Shown here: piece by piece, positions 26,616-39,200 of the stretch | Position numbering within the stretch: position 1 is the stretch's first letter | How the letters are laid out: every line of letters begins with the position of its first letter | Source of the DNA: Lytechinus pictus | Taxonomy: Eukaryota > Echinodermata > Echinoidea > Temnopleuroida > Toxopneustidae | Direction: 5' to 3' | Assembly: GCF_037042905.1 (NCBI RefSeq) | Contig: NC_087247.1 | Span: 38,581,420 to 38,645,419, forward strand | DNA: 64,000 nucleotides | Notes under the pieces: generated by a model | Database searches by the model: none | What the model was told of the DNA's origin: nothing | What the model saw: only the letters and a program-made list of their open reading frames with translations | Made by a program: the position numbers and the translations under genes

Positions 26616-27058
26616 ACATAGCTAGAGAAAATAGATAGATAGAGAGACAGACAGACAGACATACAAATAGAGAGATATATAGAAAGAAAGATAGATAGAT
26701 AAATATATCATGTAGGTAGATAGATAGATAGATATAGACAGATAGAAAGATAGATAGACAGATAGATAGATAGAGAGAGAGAGAAAGAGCGAGATACAGA
26801 CAGATAGATTGATATAGAAAGTATAGACATTTTCAAACAGATAGATATATATTAGAGAAATAGATAGATAGATAGCCAGACAGACATACATATAGATAGA
26901 TAGATAGATGGATGGATAGATAGATAGACATATTTAAACAGATAGATATATATATTAGACAGAGAGAGAGAGATCGATAGATAGATAGACAGATAGATAG
27001 ATATACTGTAGGCCTACAATGTAGGTAGATAGACAGACAGACATATGGATAGATAGAT

Positions 27059-27096
<38 letters not shown>

Positions 27097-30000
27097 TTAA
27101 ACAGATATATATATATATTAGACAGAGATATATAGATATGTCATGTAGGTAGATAGATAGACAGACAGATAGATAGATAGAAAGATAGATAGATTTATAA
27201 CATAGACAGCGGATAGATAGACGGATATGATAAGATAGATATAATATCAAAAAAGTAATTATAATCTGTTTTATTTTGCAATATCTTAGCTATTATTTAT
27301 TAGAATTCTTATTGATCGTGCGCAAGAAAGTAAAAATCATGTTCACCCGCGGACTCGAACCCCTGCCCGCATGATTGAATGAGATGCAAGTCTGACGCCT
27401 AACCGATTGAGCTAGAATATTTCCCATAGACTTTACGCGTAAGCAAAATACGAGAATCTCAAATCCAATTTTGCAAGTGAAATACGGGCATGATCCCGGC
27501 ATCTGATCTGAAAATGAAGGCAACCCTCCGAAAGCTTAGAATCTCAGCTACAACATACTAAAAGCTCAGGGATAATTGACGAGAAAAAATGGAGATATAG
27601 CTCACGAAATAGAGGAATGTAGAATCTAGTTTTGACAAAAAGTCAAGTCCCATAGAGATTACACGCAAAATGAGTAAAAATGACATGCCTTTATTATTTG
27701 CAATTTTTCAGGATGATCCGTTTATCAAAATGAAAAATAACGGCAATAACTCAGAAAGAGTAGGACCTAAGCTACAACATATCCAAAATTGGGCAAAAAT
27801 TGACCAATATTCACGGAGTTAGAGCCAAATTTGTATAATTGTAATGACGTCATAACACGCAAAATGGATATTTTGACTTCCGACGCCATTTTGATGACGT
27901 CAAAATATACGTTAGGGTCCAATGAGACATGAAATCATATCTATGATTCATACTCTATTGAAATATGAAAAAAAAATTGGGGGTCCCCGTTCGTTCTGAA
28001 GAGCTACAGTGAATTTTTAATAGGCATGTTTTTGCCCATATAGAGCCTATGGGTGCTCATTCCCTCATTAATGATTGTAGAGAGCTGATCGAGGTATCAA
28101 TTTGATCAGAATTATATCAATAATAGATACACATAGAAAAAACAGCAAATTTATGCTGCGTAACGCTGTTACGCACGAAAACGCGCGCGCAAAATCTTGA
28201 AATGCTTAAAATGACCTGAAACTTACCCAAAAAATTTTATAGGCCATTTTGAGATTTTTTTTAGCTTTGACGCGCGCGTACGCGCACGTCATGACCTTTG
28301 ATGACATTGACAGACGACCTTTGACCTAAAGTTTATTTGATGTGAATATGATTGACTATTGATTATTCGTTATGTAGATATGATCAAATTAAGAATTTTA
28401 CAAAATGGCGCGTAGATGACGTCATCATGACCAGGTGACCTTGAAAAGCTACGTATGCCGTCTCTATGATGGATTCTATACATGACCAAAAATTCAGCAA
28501 AATTGATTGAGCCAATTCGGAGAAAACTTGGCGACAAACATAGGTGCGAAAAATAAAGAAATAAAGAAATAAAGAAAGAAAATTCTGACGAAATCAAGAG
28601 GTGATCTGTCATAGACAGACCTCCTAAAAACGTAAAAATGATCATTCGATTGTGATTTTTTCCATGGGCAGCCCCCCCCCCCCCATTTTCAAAACTGTGG
28701 CCCGTGTTACAGTCACACTAACGAAACAAACTGTTACATATAATATGTCATTGGAAATAAGGTAATAGGTTTGGTCAGCCTTGAGTTGGTTTTGTTAGGG
28801 TAAATGTGGTATTGCTATGGGTGATTTTTATATATTTTCCATCTCAAGACAGTCAACATATAATCATTGTAGAAAGGATTTCTGGGATAGTGATCTTAAA
28901 AGCAATAATGTATTTGGCCTCTCATTAGCTTTCGATTCCTTACTCGAAAGTATCTCAAATAAATATACTTCAAGAATTGAACAAGGGCACTGGCAGATTT
29001 GACACCTCACACTAAATATCTGATCTTGTAAAATTTACAGTTACAGTCCTTTCATACTTGTAAATTTTAAACTGCTGCCTATGGAAGTGGGGAATTAGAC
29101 GGTTCAGTAGTCAATAAACAATGTGTTTTACAAGTAAATTAATTACTACAATCACTCTTATTTCAAAAGATCCTTTCCTGCTTCAATTACTACATGTAAT
29201 AACTGAGTTTGAAGAAGTTCTTTACTTACTGGAATTCCTTGGAGTTGTGGTTTGTCCAGTAAATTGTGTAATTCGTTCCTTGAAGCTTCTAGCTTTTCAT
29301 GGTCAGCTGCATCTACCATGTATCTGTAAAGAGTAATAACAAACAATTGAAGAAAAAAAATCTGGAAACAAATATGTCACTCATTGAAAAGTGAATATAT
29401 AACAAAATATTAATAGTTTTACACTGAATTTATGCAATACCCAGGCAATAAGTCAGCTAATATTTTTCTTGTACTTTTGAAGGTTAAAAAAAAACAAAAA
29501 AAATATCATCTACCCAACAAGATCATACAAACAATAATTGTATTGAACTCTTGTACAATGTTCCAGTAACATCTTTAGTATTAAAGTCAATGCTGAATGT
29601 GTGCCATTGTTTTTTTTTTCATTATAGAAGTTGACCAGTCTCCATTTTTGATAGCTGAAAGAGAATCGACGTATCAAGTTTACTTTAACAATATCTGCCC
29701 AAATATTGAGATTGTGTAATATTTCTAACATGATGGTTCAAATCAGCCACATCTAGCTTTTATATCAGCAGACTCGTGAATAATTCATGATTTTTTTTTC
29801 TCTCCACCACCTTGTGATTGCAACCTAGTCTCATTTTAGTCACTCATCACTAGGATGTATCATAGCCTCCGTCGAGTGACTTAGGTTGTGCATTAAATTT
29901 TTACGGTGGCATCATTTTTATATATATATATATGACATAATCATTAATCATCTGGCAAATGAAGCAGGATAATGAAAGCCCCCCCCCCACAAAAAAAATT

Positions 30001-33000
30001 AGAGATCACCTTGATTTAAAAAAAAACAACATATGTTTCTCATTGATACATGTATATATTTTTTTTAATGACATTTTTAATGTGATTTTATGAAGAAATA
30101 ATAATGAGAAATATTCAAGCAACTAAAATACATGTAGGATTGCACTGCAATTGATCAGTGCAGTGCAAGTAAACATGCCATTGAATGTTACTTGATATCA
30201 AGAACATAAAGCTGTAAATGCAAATGGTTCTCTAAATCCGATCCAATCCAATCCAAAGGTCATTTGATATAGACCTATTCCTTTCAGTTACAAAGCACTG
30301 CGCATACACTACTCCATGTTTGGGCCACTAAAACAATAATTAAACACCTCAGAATGGTCAGCTTAGTCCATGCAATTCATTGTCCTTTTTTAGCAAAATG
30401 TGATTTAAAGGCTTTCTTGAATAATTCAACAGAGGAGGCTGTATTCACAGTAGCAGGGAGGTGATATCTAAAGATATCACTCTTTGAAAACATTTTAAAG
30501 AATACCCTGCCACCAAAGCTTTAATGGCCTGTAAGACATAACTTACACAATACAATTCACCCCTCTGCAGTATCTCTCCCACATACTCCTAAACCGAGGC
30601 TGTCCTCCAATGTCCCAGAGCTACAAGAAAAACAAAAATCACACAATAGACACAAAGAGTACATGTAGTTTCTATGCTACAACTTGATCATAGGAAGTCA
30701 AGACTGCTTCAGGTTCATAAGGTGCTTAACATTTAAGTGAAGCATGAATTATGGGATGCTCGATTTTTTTTTATTGTTGCTCCATCCTTTTTACTCTTGA
30801 AAATTCATGCTAACCTTTGGGAATTGGTTACAAGGAAATTTGGAGACAAATGGACCATAAAAATAAACATTCAGACATTCAATGAAGGTGGTTTTAGCAG
30901 GGGTTTCAGTTTCGGCTCATATAATTTCGGTAGTGAATCATTTTTTTAAATAACCAATAAACATGGATCAGGTTTAGGTCTTTCTGTAATATTGAAGAAG
31001 AAACATTAATTCATTTGTTCTCTGAATGTCTGATAATTTTGGAAGGAAGTTACAATGATTGAGAGAAAGTTCAAATATTAGCAAACAGTTTGAGAATTGC
31101 GTTTATTTGGAAATAGATGATTTAATTTATGTGCTTTAAAGAACATTCTATAAATCTATTGCTTTGACATATAAAATGAAAATTAATGATAAATTGCCAA
31201 CTTTTGATCTCCTTAAAGGTGAAGTTCAGAGATATTTTGTTCTTGAAAAGTACATTTTTCTGAAAATTTTTAAACCAACATGAGAAAGTTCACAAAAAAT
31301 GGGGGTTATTTATGAATCATTTTTATGAAGTAGGCATCACTAGTATCATTTCATTCATAAAAAGATGTTTTAAATTGTATGTTTTGCAGAAAATATGTAA
31401 AACAAAAACAATGCATGCATTTACGTAAAATTATTTGATTTGTTATTTTTGTTCATATTATTATGAAATACATGTAGTTCTTTTCGTTCTCTGGAAAAAA
31501 AAGGAAAGAAAAAAAAAACCTTGGGAATTGTCCCTGCATGAATACGGTCAGCAAAGGAGGTCAGTTGCCAATACGGCAATTCACCTCCCCCTCCCCTATT
31601 ATAAAAATGTGAAAAGGGTGAAATATCAAAGTTGAGCAAAAATGTCAAAGGGAGTGAGAAAGATTATCATTGAGATAAATAACACTGGAGTTGAGGGCAT
31701 TGTTAGTGCCATAAAATGTCCAGAATAGCCCCCTCAGGTTGAAATAAAGCCCCTTTACATGTAAATTAAATTACCATTTCAAATTATCAGCAGCAAAACA
31801 AATAGCCCTCAATTAATTTGTATTTCATATATGAACATATAATGAAATAACCTACAAATTACCTTTATCGTGACATTTCCTTTTGTAACTTTCCTCATAT
31901 TGAAGCCTACTGTAGGGATCATGTCTTCATTAAATTGTCCAGACTGTTGAGGGAAAAATAAGACAGGAAGTTCATGATTAAAGATCAGATGATTAATTGA
32001 TGGCATCACAATACAAGAACAAGTAGATGCACTCACTCATATCATTTATAAAAGTAAAAGAAAATAAAAAAGAAAATATAATGGACATCCGACAGTGATC
32101 ATGGAAAGTTGGAACCCATGCATCATTTACGATTATCTCTATCATTGAACTAGGATTAATAAACATCTAGAGCTGTAGATCTCCATCACCATACATGTAC
32201 ATTGTAGAATGGAAATTTTACTTTGAGCCGATGAAATTTAGTTACACAATAAAATAATGTAAAAATCTGTAGAACAATGGTAATAAACTAATAAACTGAA
32301 ACTGATTTACAAGTATGGCTGCATGGTGTAATTTCATTGAAAAGACGGTAAAGTTTCAAGTTCCAAGAAATCTGCCTTGAAATGCTTATAACAAAATTTA
32401 AAACCCATAATCGTATATATTGTTCATCAGGATCCTAGGGAATGGTCAGACAAATATCACCCCAATAATCATTTCCCTCTGTAGCTGAAATAAGTGGTGG
32501 TACAATGTACAGTGTATAACATTGTTTGACATGATTAGTCAATAATTCGTGAGAGAGACAGAGAGGGACAGACAGACCTTGGAACCTCCAGTGAAAATCA
32601 GAAATAAAATACACAAAGTATAACAAAAATACTGGTATTATGATAATGATGATACATGTAGTAGTAGTAGTAGTAGTAGAAGTAGTAGTAGTAGTAGTAG
32701 TAGAAGTAGTAGTAGTAATAATAATAACAATAACATAATGATAATAGTAATGAAAATAATAATAATAATAATCATAATAACAACAATACTAAGTTACGGT
32801 ACTACTACTACTTCTATTACTACTACTTCTACTACTACTTCTACTACAACTACTACTACGGTACTACTACTACTACTACTACTATTAATAATAATAATAA
32901 TAATAATAAAATATTACAAGCAAGAACGATTATGATTTTTTTTAATTTACAGAATCAAAAAGATAGTAGGAGAATGAAACATTTGGAACAATAGTTAGGG

Positions 33001-35647
33001 TGAAACTCGTGAAAGCAGAAAATTCAAAGAATACGATAAAAAAAGTTTGAGCAAGAGCATGAGCATTTGAATGTCATAACCACTAATGCTATAGAGATCA
33101 TCCCAATGGCAATATGAGTTCACAAGATCTATAACAAGTACAACTTTCCCCTAAGTTGATCACTGAAAATATACAGTACCCCAAAACTTTTTGCTTTTTC
33201 TAATGATGGGACAAAAATTATACACTGTAATGTGAATAGTCTCTATTACATATCCTCTCATGAAATACTCGATGATTTTGCAATAATCTGGACTTCATAA
33301 AAGAAAAAACCTAAGTGAAACATGGTAAGTCAATGGGGAACTTGTACACATGGTTCATGTTTGACATCACCACTGATCTATACAGATCAGTAGACACCAC
33401 GGATCTAAAGGCCTGATCCCACTGGCAGACGGACACAAAACGTATGCATAAAGGATACAGCAGACAAGCAAAATCCATTTTCATCAGCTCCAGAAATTAT
33501 GGAAAACAATTGGTGAACAATGAAATCATACTGAATGGATGCTAGATGGATATAGAGCGTATGTAACAAGTATGCAATGAGTATGCAATGGATGCATAGC
33601 ATTTTCTAACGGATTGCAAGATTTGTTACGTTCACATCCGCTTCACATCAGTAAGTGTATTGGGACCAAGCCTTAAGTTGCATTACCAGTGGAAGAATCT
33701 ACATAGTAGTAATGATCTCAATATTCAAATGCTCATAACTTTCTTATATGTCAATTTTCTGCAAACTTCAATTAGTTTAGATGATTTTTTTTAATGTGAA
33801 TTCAGCTCGTAGTTTCAAGGGTTTCATTCTCGCGTAAGGAATAAGTCAATAATGTCTTCTTTTTCAATTATGTTTATCTGCAGTTCAGGCATCATCTGCT
33901 TCCTTGAGGTATGAACTGCTTCATAAAGTCTCCAAGAAGTTTTGGTACCCCCCTAATTCCCCGACCTCGTACAAGGAGTATTTCACTGTAGGCTTGTTAC
34001 TAAATTCTTTAATTCCTCAATCGTTTTTAGGGAGTGTAGTCAGTGGATTAAATCAAATAAAAATATGTTTGAGTGGATCATGTATTTTATGATTTTGCAT
34101 GGATTTCTATTTTGAATCCTTTATGTTCCCAATAAAAATAAAAATAACTGCATAGCTTTATGATACAAAACCACTTCCCAAGTTGGGAAAGGGCTCAGTA
34201 TGTAGCTTTCAGCGTGCATTTCACCAAATTCCTAAAAATATGTTTCAAAATTCAAATGGCCCCTTTAAAAGAAAATAAAAACATTAGTTACTGAGATGGT
34301 GCTACATGTCTTCAAAGGTAGCATTCAAATTTCAAAAAAATTAACAGATTTATGTTTAAAAAAAATCAACAGCTTTAATAAAGGGGAATCCAAACCATAA
34401 AGAAAGTCATTTTTAGAAAAGAGAAATTCAAATCAGAGTACAAGTAACAATTTTCAAGTAATTCTCACACAAAAAAGAAGAGTTTATAACTTTTTGAATT
34501 CTGTAAAAGATTACAAATCACTATAGATTTACCTATATAAGAATTTCAAAATGGTCATGATGAGTTGTGATGTCATGGTGATATAGGGTAGCCTTACAAC
34601 TCTGAATTTGTTCCAATGCCTTTAAAACACATGGTCCTGCCAACCCATGGGTGCATTACATGCCGCCGTGCACAGAAAAATCGCAGGCATGACGCATGCA
34701 ACTTTCTCTCTGAGCTGATCGTTCCACTTTTTTTTTAGATTCTGGAGTCCAGATGAAACACTTCCATGGGATTGTGCGAAATTTGATACCGGGTACTGTA
34801 AACGAAATCTCAAATCTATTAAAATTGTTCCATTTCAGTGTATGGTAGCGGTATTGAAGTGGAGTGGAGCCTGCACGAACATCACCTGAGGTAGATTCTA
34901 TAAATACCTCACCTTTAGAGCCTGTGTTTTTGTTTAAGTCTCCACAAAAACTTTGGTCCGTGAAGTTAGGCCACATTTTTTCAGAACGGATTTCCAGCAC
35001 AGCGCGCAATTGTCGATTGGAATAGAATTTTGAGATTTGTAATACTGGGGAAACCCCTTGACCTAGACTCTACTTCACATTTTCGTCAATAATTTTAGTT
35101 TACAATCTTGCCATCAATTTGATAGCTATTTATTTGAATTGGTTTTTTAATAAAATGTGAATATTTTTCAACGAATTTTAGCCTAAAGAATGTTTTTTTA
35201 ATGTCCCTAAAGTTTGGACACCCCATCTTATTATATCATGAATAACTACAGTCACGTCAATCATTCAACACAATCTATGCAAATCATGCAAATCGCAATC
35301 ACTATACTACTTTACTACTAGCAATCATGTCTTAAATTTTTTTTTTTTATCAACATGATGTAAGTTTCAAAAAGGCGAGAGGATGAGTTGAATAGGTTCT
35401 AGTTACATCATTCACATAATTCTGTCACACTTTCGGTGAATCACAATGACATCGACACAGACATTAAGACAGAAGAACTGAAGCTTGAGTTGAAGTAACA
35501 AACATGAAGAGGGTGTTTTCTTACCGAAATCACATTAACAAATGTTGTTTTCCCAGAATATTGAAGACCGACTAAAGTGAGCTCCATTTCTTCCTTCCAG
35601 AAAAGGCTTTTAAGCCAGTCAAGGAATCTGTTGATCACTGCTAACAT
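24414..35647 (-). CDS. ARL8: ARL8, lysosomal Arf-like small GTPase, complete
   Basis: ARL8 is the GTPase that couples lysosomes to kinesin (recruited by BORC) and to tethers such as HOPS. Six coding exons on the minus strand: 35525-35647, 31863-31943, 30547-30620, 29230-29323, 24814-24952, 24414-24466; they join to 187 residues (186 in human ARL8B). The N terminus is the amphipathic helix typical of the family ([17 protein letters not shown]). Nucleotide motifs: GLQYSGKT (27-34, with Thr34), switch I Thr52 in PTVGFNM, WDIGGQ with Gln75, NKRD (130-133) and a SCKEK box. The positions of Thr34, Gln75 and Asn130 match those of vertebrate ARL8. The C terminus ends in SGGGR instead of the basic vertebrate end. 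Introns are long and hold microsatellites and transposon remnants. The identification is very secure. Confidence 0.97.
25405..25505. repeat. (ATC)n microsatellite in an ARL8 intron
   Basis: Impure ATC/ATT trinucleotide tract between ARL8 exons 4 and 5. No coding potential beyond low complexity. Confidence 0.75.
26394..27243. repeat. (GATA)n / (GACA)n microsatellite, about 0.85 kb
   Basis: Long impure tetranucleotide array of GATA with GACA and GAGA stretches. Sub-blocks recur: ATATTTAAACAGATA precedes ATATATA and a TAGACAGAGA run at least twice, so higher-order duplication is present. Apparent protein frames (YLSIYLSI type) are artefacts of the repeat. Confidence 0.95.
27335..27426 (-). repeat. 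tRNA-like sequence (pseudogene or head of a SINE)
   Basis: The minus strand shows a good A box (TAGCTCAATCGGTTAGG, 27398-27414) and B box (GGTTCGAGTCC, 27351-27361) of an RNA polymerase III promoter at tRNA-like spacing. The D, anticodon and T stems pair poorly, so a working tRNA is unlikely. It lies next to the GATA array in an ARL8 intron. Confidence 0.55.
30961..31283 (+). pseudogene. LINE remnant (end of ORF2, L1/Tx1-like)
   Basis: Plus-strand translation gives [16 protein letters not shown], the zinc-knuckle-like motif near the C terminus of L1/Tx1-type ORF2. After an in-frame stop and a frame change follows [15 protein letters not shown], the usual closing segment. It is related to the LINE end at 63130-63693. 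A decayed 5'-truncated fragment inside an ARL8 intron. Confidence 0.65.
32638..32912. repeat. TAG / TAA / TAC trinucleotide microsatellite in an ARL8 intron
   Basis: About 275 bp of (TAG)n, then (ATA)n, then (TAC)n/(CTA)n and (ATA)n again. The (TAG)n and (CTA)n halves are reverse complements, so the transcript could fold into a long hairpin. Confidence 0.9.
32981..33268. repeat. Dispersed repeat, copy 1 (ARL8 intron)
   Basis: Shares a diverged but collinear series of words with 56580-56882: GTGAAAGCAGA, TCAAAGAATA, GAGATCATCC, ACTGAAAAT, TACCCCAAAAC, and a closing TATTACAT..CCT. This marks an old interspersed repeat of unknown class, with no coding content. Confidence 0.6.
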
Positions 35648-36210
35648 ATTGAATTATTTTATTTATACTAGTGAGATGAACTAGAAAACAGTCAATTGCT
35701 GCACATTGCACGTCCCAATTATGATGTTTTCCGACGTCTCCGTAATTTTGCATTGACGATGCATTGACTCTCTTGATGCTGTATTCATAATGAATGAGCT
35801 TCTACGGTGACCTGAAGAAGCACAGGTCATTGATACAACTTACAAGTAAATTGAAACAATATTTTTCAAATGTAGTATTTCAACATGTAAATCATCAATA
35901 ATATTGTGATTTAATTCTACTTGAATTAATTTGTTACATGGATTATGCTTCATAGTCAGCTGGGAAATTTAATTCTGCAAATCATTTTATTTCCAAGACC
36001 TAAGGAAATAGTAGGAGTGTATCCCCCGCGCAGTGTCATATGATCATGTCACCTGACACAATGTCTCGTGAGTTGCAGTACATTTGCAGCTACAGGTATT
36101 AATTTTAAGCCACTGTGCGTGAATCTCATGCTCAGCCAAAATCTCTTCACTTGCCGTACTCCTATTTCCACTTGAATTTCCAAAGGAAAAATACGGGATT
36201 CAGTCGAGTC
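35648..36210. promoter_or_regulatory. Divergent promoter region between ARL8 and CTSC
   Basis: Only 563 bp separate the ARL8 start codon (minus strand) from the CTSC start codon (plus strand), so both promoters and 5' UTRs must fit here or overlap. The region contains GTCACCTGAC at 36048-36057, one base from the CLEAR consensus GTCACGTGAC recognised by TFEB/TFE3 at lysosomal genes. The mismatch falls in the CACGTG core. No convincing TATA box was seen. Confidence 0.6.
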
Positions 36211-39200
36211 ATGAGGGATTTTGCTGTAATCTTGCTCCTGGCGACTACAGTGCCTGTTTTTGTCGTCGGCGATACGCCAGCAAATTGTACCTACGAAGAC
36301 GTCGCCGGGGAATGGGTTTTCGAAGTCAGCGGCTATGGCGGTGACAACAAAATTGATTGCGCAAAGCCAGGTAAAATCGTTTTTTTTTTTATATGCCATG
36401 AAATAGTATAAATATAATATTCGTTTTAAGCAAAGAATTGACATTCAAATAAACAGACATGAAACATTCATGATTTTTTAAAGTCTGACTGCACTCGAGA
36501 TGATCAAGATGATTGAAAGTTATTAAGTGAGATATTTTACTCTGGCATTTGTTGACATGAGCTGAGTGATCATATTCATACTATGTGCAGATTCATTTCA
36601 ATTGGAATATAACATGTTATTTTTATATATACATGTATTTTGGTTAGAAACAGAAGTCATTTGGAAAAAAAGGGCTGTCTTTTATTAACCATTTTGATTA
36701 TTTTAAAGCCAATAAATGTTGGCTTTTGTACTATATCGTCATCTCATGAAGATAGCATTTCCAGATTGATGTCGCCCTACTTCTAATGCAATTGAAATGT
36801 ATAAAAGAATATATTTTAAAGGTTAATTTTGCATAATCTGTTACAGAGATGTCCATTATCTCTTACAGATTCATTGATAAGGATTAAAATGTTCACTTTT
36901 TATATTTTTTACATTTAGTAAATACTGTACTTATTTGAATAATTTGAATACTTTTTGTAGGAAGTGGTCCTTTATAAATTCAAATTTAAAACTTTCAATA
37001 TTTTAATGGGAGACTTACATTTATTGCACAGGGAGGTCTATCCTAATTTAATTTTTTTTTGTCAAGAATGTTAAGAAATTCATTCGTAGGGCCTACAATT
37101 AATATGGAGATACAATTCAATGTGAATGTTTATTTCACTTCTTCATTGAATAGGTCCTGTTACATATAAGTTGCATGTGCAGTTGCTTTTCCCTGATGTG
37201 GCAGTGGATCTAGAATTTGGCACCAAAGGATTCTGGACCCTAATCTACAACCAGGGTTTTGAAGTTGTGCTCAACAATAGGAAGTACTTTGCTTTCTCAG
37301 AATACACTCAGAATGGAAGTCAGGTAAGTTGATTGCCTGTCCTTTCACCCCAACCCCAACCCGCCCCTCCTCCATCACATACTGTCTGTATGTGACCAAA
37401 GTCTGCCTCTTTTATTTATTACACAATTTTATTTTACATGTGTATTTTCATTTTTAAATTCTATTGATTAATTTTGTTTGTTTTTTACTCCAATTGTTCC
37501 TTCACATGAATACGTGTCTTGAAAATTATCCATCATAGATTTTCAACAAGAAAAATGTTGCATGAAGTACAAGTAGTCATAAGTCATGTAATCTGTCAAT
37601 AGATATGCCTTGTATGTGTGTGGTATTTCTGTGAATGATATTTCTTTTGATTCCGTTGTATTTCAAAGTTTTGACCATGTGTGTGATGATATTTCCCAGG
37701 TCACCATGAACTGCTCTCAGACCTTACCTGGTTGGTCACATAATACCATGGGAACTGACTGGGCCTGCTATGTAGGCAGGAAAATGGGTCCATCAAAGGT
37801 ATATCAACACACTGTCAGTAAACAAAGGTAAGGCATGGTTTCGAACACTCGACCCTCTGATTATAAGGCAAGAGTCAGAACCGTTGGAAACAGTCCCGTT
37901 TTGGGCAAAGTAAAATGGGTGTTGATGCACTATTATCAAACAGAATGTAAGGCTGGGAACTGGTGACAAGTTATTAATTCATCTTCATTTTGCATGAAAT
38001 GTATTTTGAGGAATAAAGTGAACAATACATAAAATACAGAAATCATATTTCTCATAACAAGTAAATAATAAGTTGAATTTTCAACAGTTCATGTACTTAG
38101 TTTATAAGTTAGAAAGCAAATCCCATTGTAAAACATGAACAAATCTCATAATCATTAGGACATTATCAATTCCAAAGTCCCATGCTTTTTGTGATTTGCA
38201 ATATTACTCCTCTTTTTTATTACTTTCATTTTCCTTAAACTTTCCATAAACATTTTTCTAGGATTTCTGCTTCTACTCAAGCTTGGGGTCAGTCTTCTTT
38301 ATAATCTCAGGGTTTTGTTGCATAAGCTTTTTCAACATTCAAAGGTTATAACTAGTCCATTGATGGTAGAATTTTGTTTTATCATCATTAACTCTGTTGC
38401 CTTTTATTTCTGATTACACCCAGTGCATTAATTTCATGGATTAGATAGTAAATATACCGAGTATAGACCTTAAAGTCTTAGTGATAATCACCATGATGGT
38501 GTTCAAAGTCTTAGTTATTTAGAGCCATTTACAAAATGCGTATATAAAGATATATCCATCTCCAGACAGATTTATATTTGCATGAAAGTTGTCTTTATAA
38601 TTCCCTTATGTGCTGCTACCCATCATTCCCTCAGTTCCCCCCTATAAGGCAATATTTTCTAGATGATGATGAAGAGATGGGAGTCAGAATCAATTCATCA
38701 TAACATAGATGTCTATCTTACATACTTGTACAGGCATCAGTACTTCAGCCAGAAGATGTACCAGAATGATAAGAAGATGGTGGAAAAGATCAACAGAGTT
38801 CAGAAATCCTGGAAGGCAACAGTCTATCCCGAGCATGAGAGGTATACAGTGGAAGACATGCAGAGGAGAGCAGGTGCCATGAATGGCCTAGGAACTTTCA
38901 GGTAATTACTTTCATTAACACCTTATGTGATTTCAAGTTTGGTGTTGACAGCTGGTTTGGTGTTTGGCCAATTTTCACCTTGGTAAAAACACCAAACTTG
39001 AATGAGGTTGGTAAAGGGACTGATGGTCATGAAACACACAAGGTGTTGAGCTGCCAATAATGTGATTGATATATTGTAAACTCATGTTTGGTGTAAGGAC
39101 TAGGTTAGGCTTCCTGGTGTACACTCTCAACACACACAGACACACACACACAGAAACCCCAGCACCAACACCGAACTTGAAACTACCCACTTTCTAACGA

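Larger units (their letters stand above)
26231..28703. mobile_element. Possible DNA transposon-like unit in an ARL8 intron
   Basis: The left end (GGGGCCGCGG..., then a G-run and GCTGGGTGG) and the reverse complement of the right end (CGGGCCACAG..., G-run, GCTGCCC) resemble each other. Each end is followed inward by a related block: GGTGGTCTGTCGTAGA on the left, and GGTGATCTGTCATAGACAGACC before the right end. Inside lie a long GATA microsatellite, a tRNA-like segment and about 1.3 kb with CG-rich alternating runs (ACGCGCGCGTACGCG), several TGACGTCA palindromes and TGACCTTTGACC repeats. No transposase was seen and no target duplication found, so the unit is tentative. Confidence 0.4.

Noticed and set aside
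26383..27250. Minus-strand frames of YLSIYLSI type
   Set aside because: Pure translation of the GATA microsatellite.
27335..27426. A working tRNA gene
   Set aside because: The A and B boxes are good, but the D, anticodon and T stems do not pair, so it is kept only as a tRNA-like repeat.
36049..36444. 131-codon minus-strand frame over the CTSC start
   Set aside because: Antisense of the signal peptide and first exon of CTSC; no family resemblance.
37700..37798. Short form of CTSC exon 3 ending before GTATAT at 37799
   Set aside because: It would break the frame into exon 4 and lose the conserved VY; the donor at 37828 keeps both.
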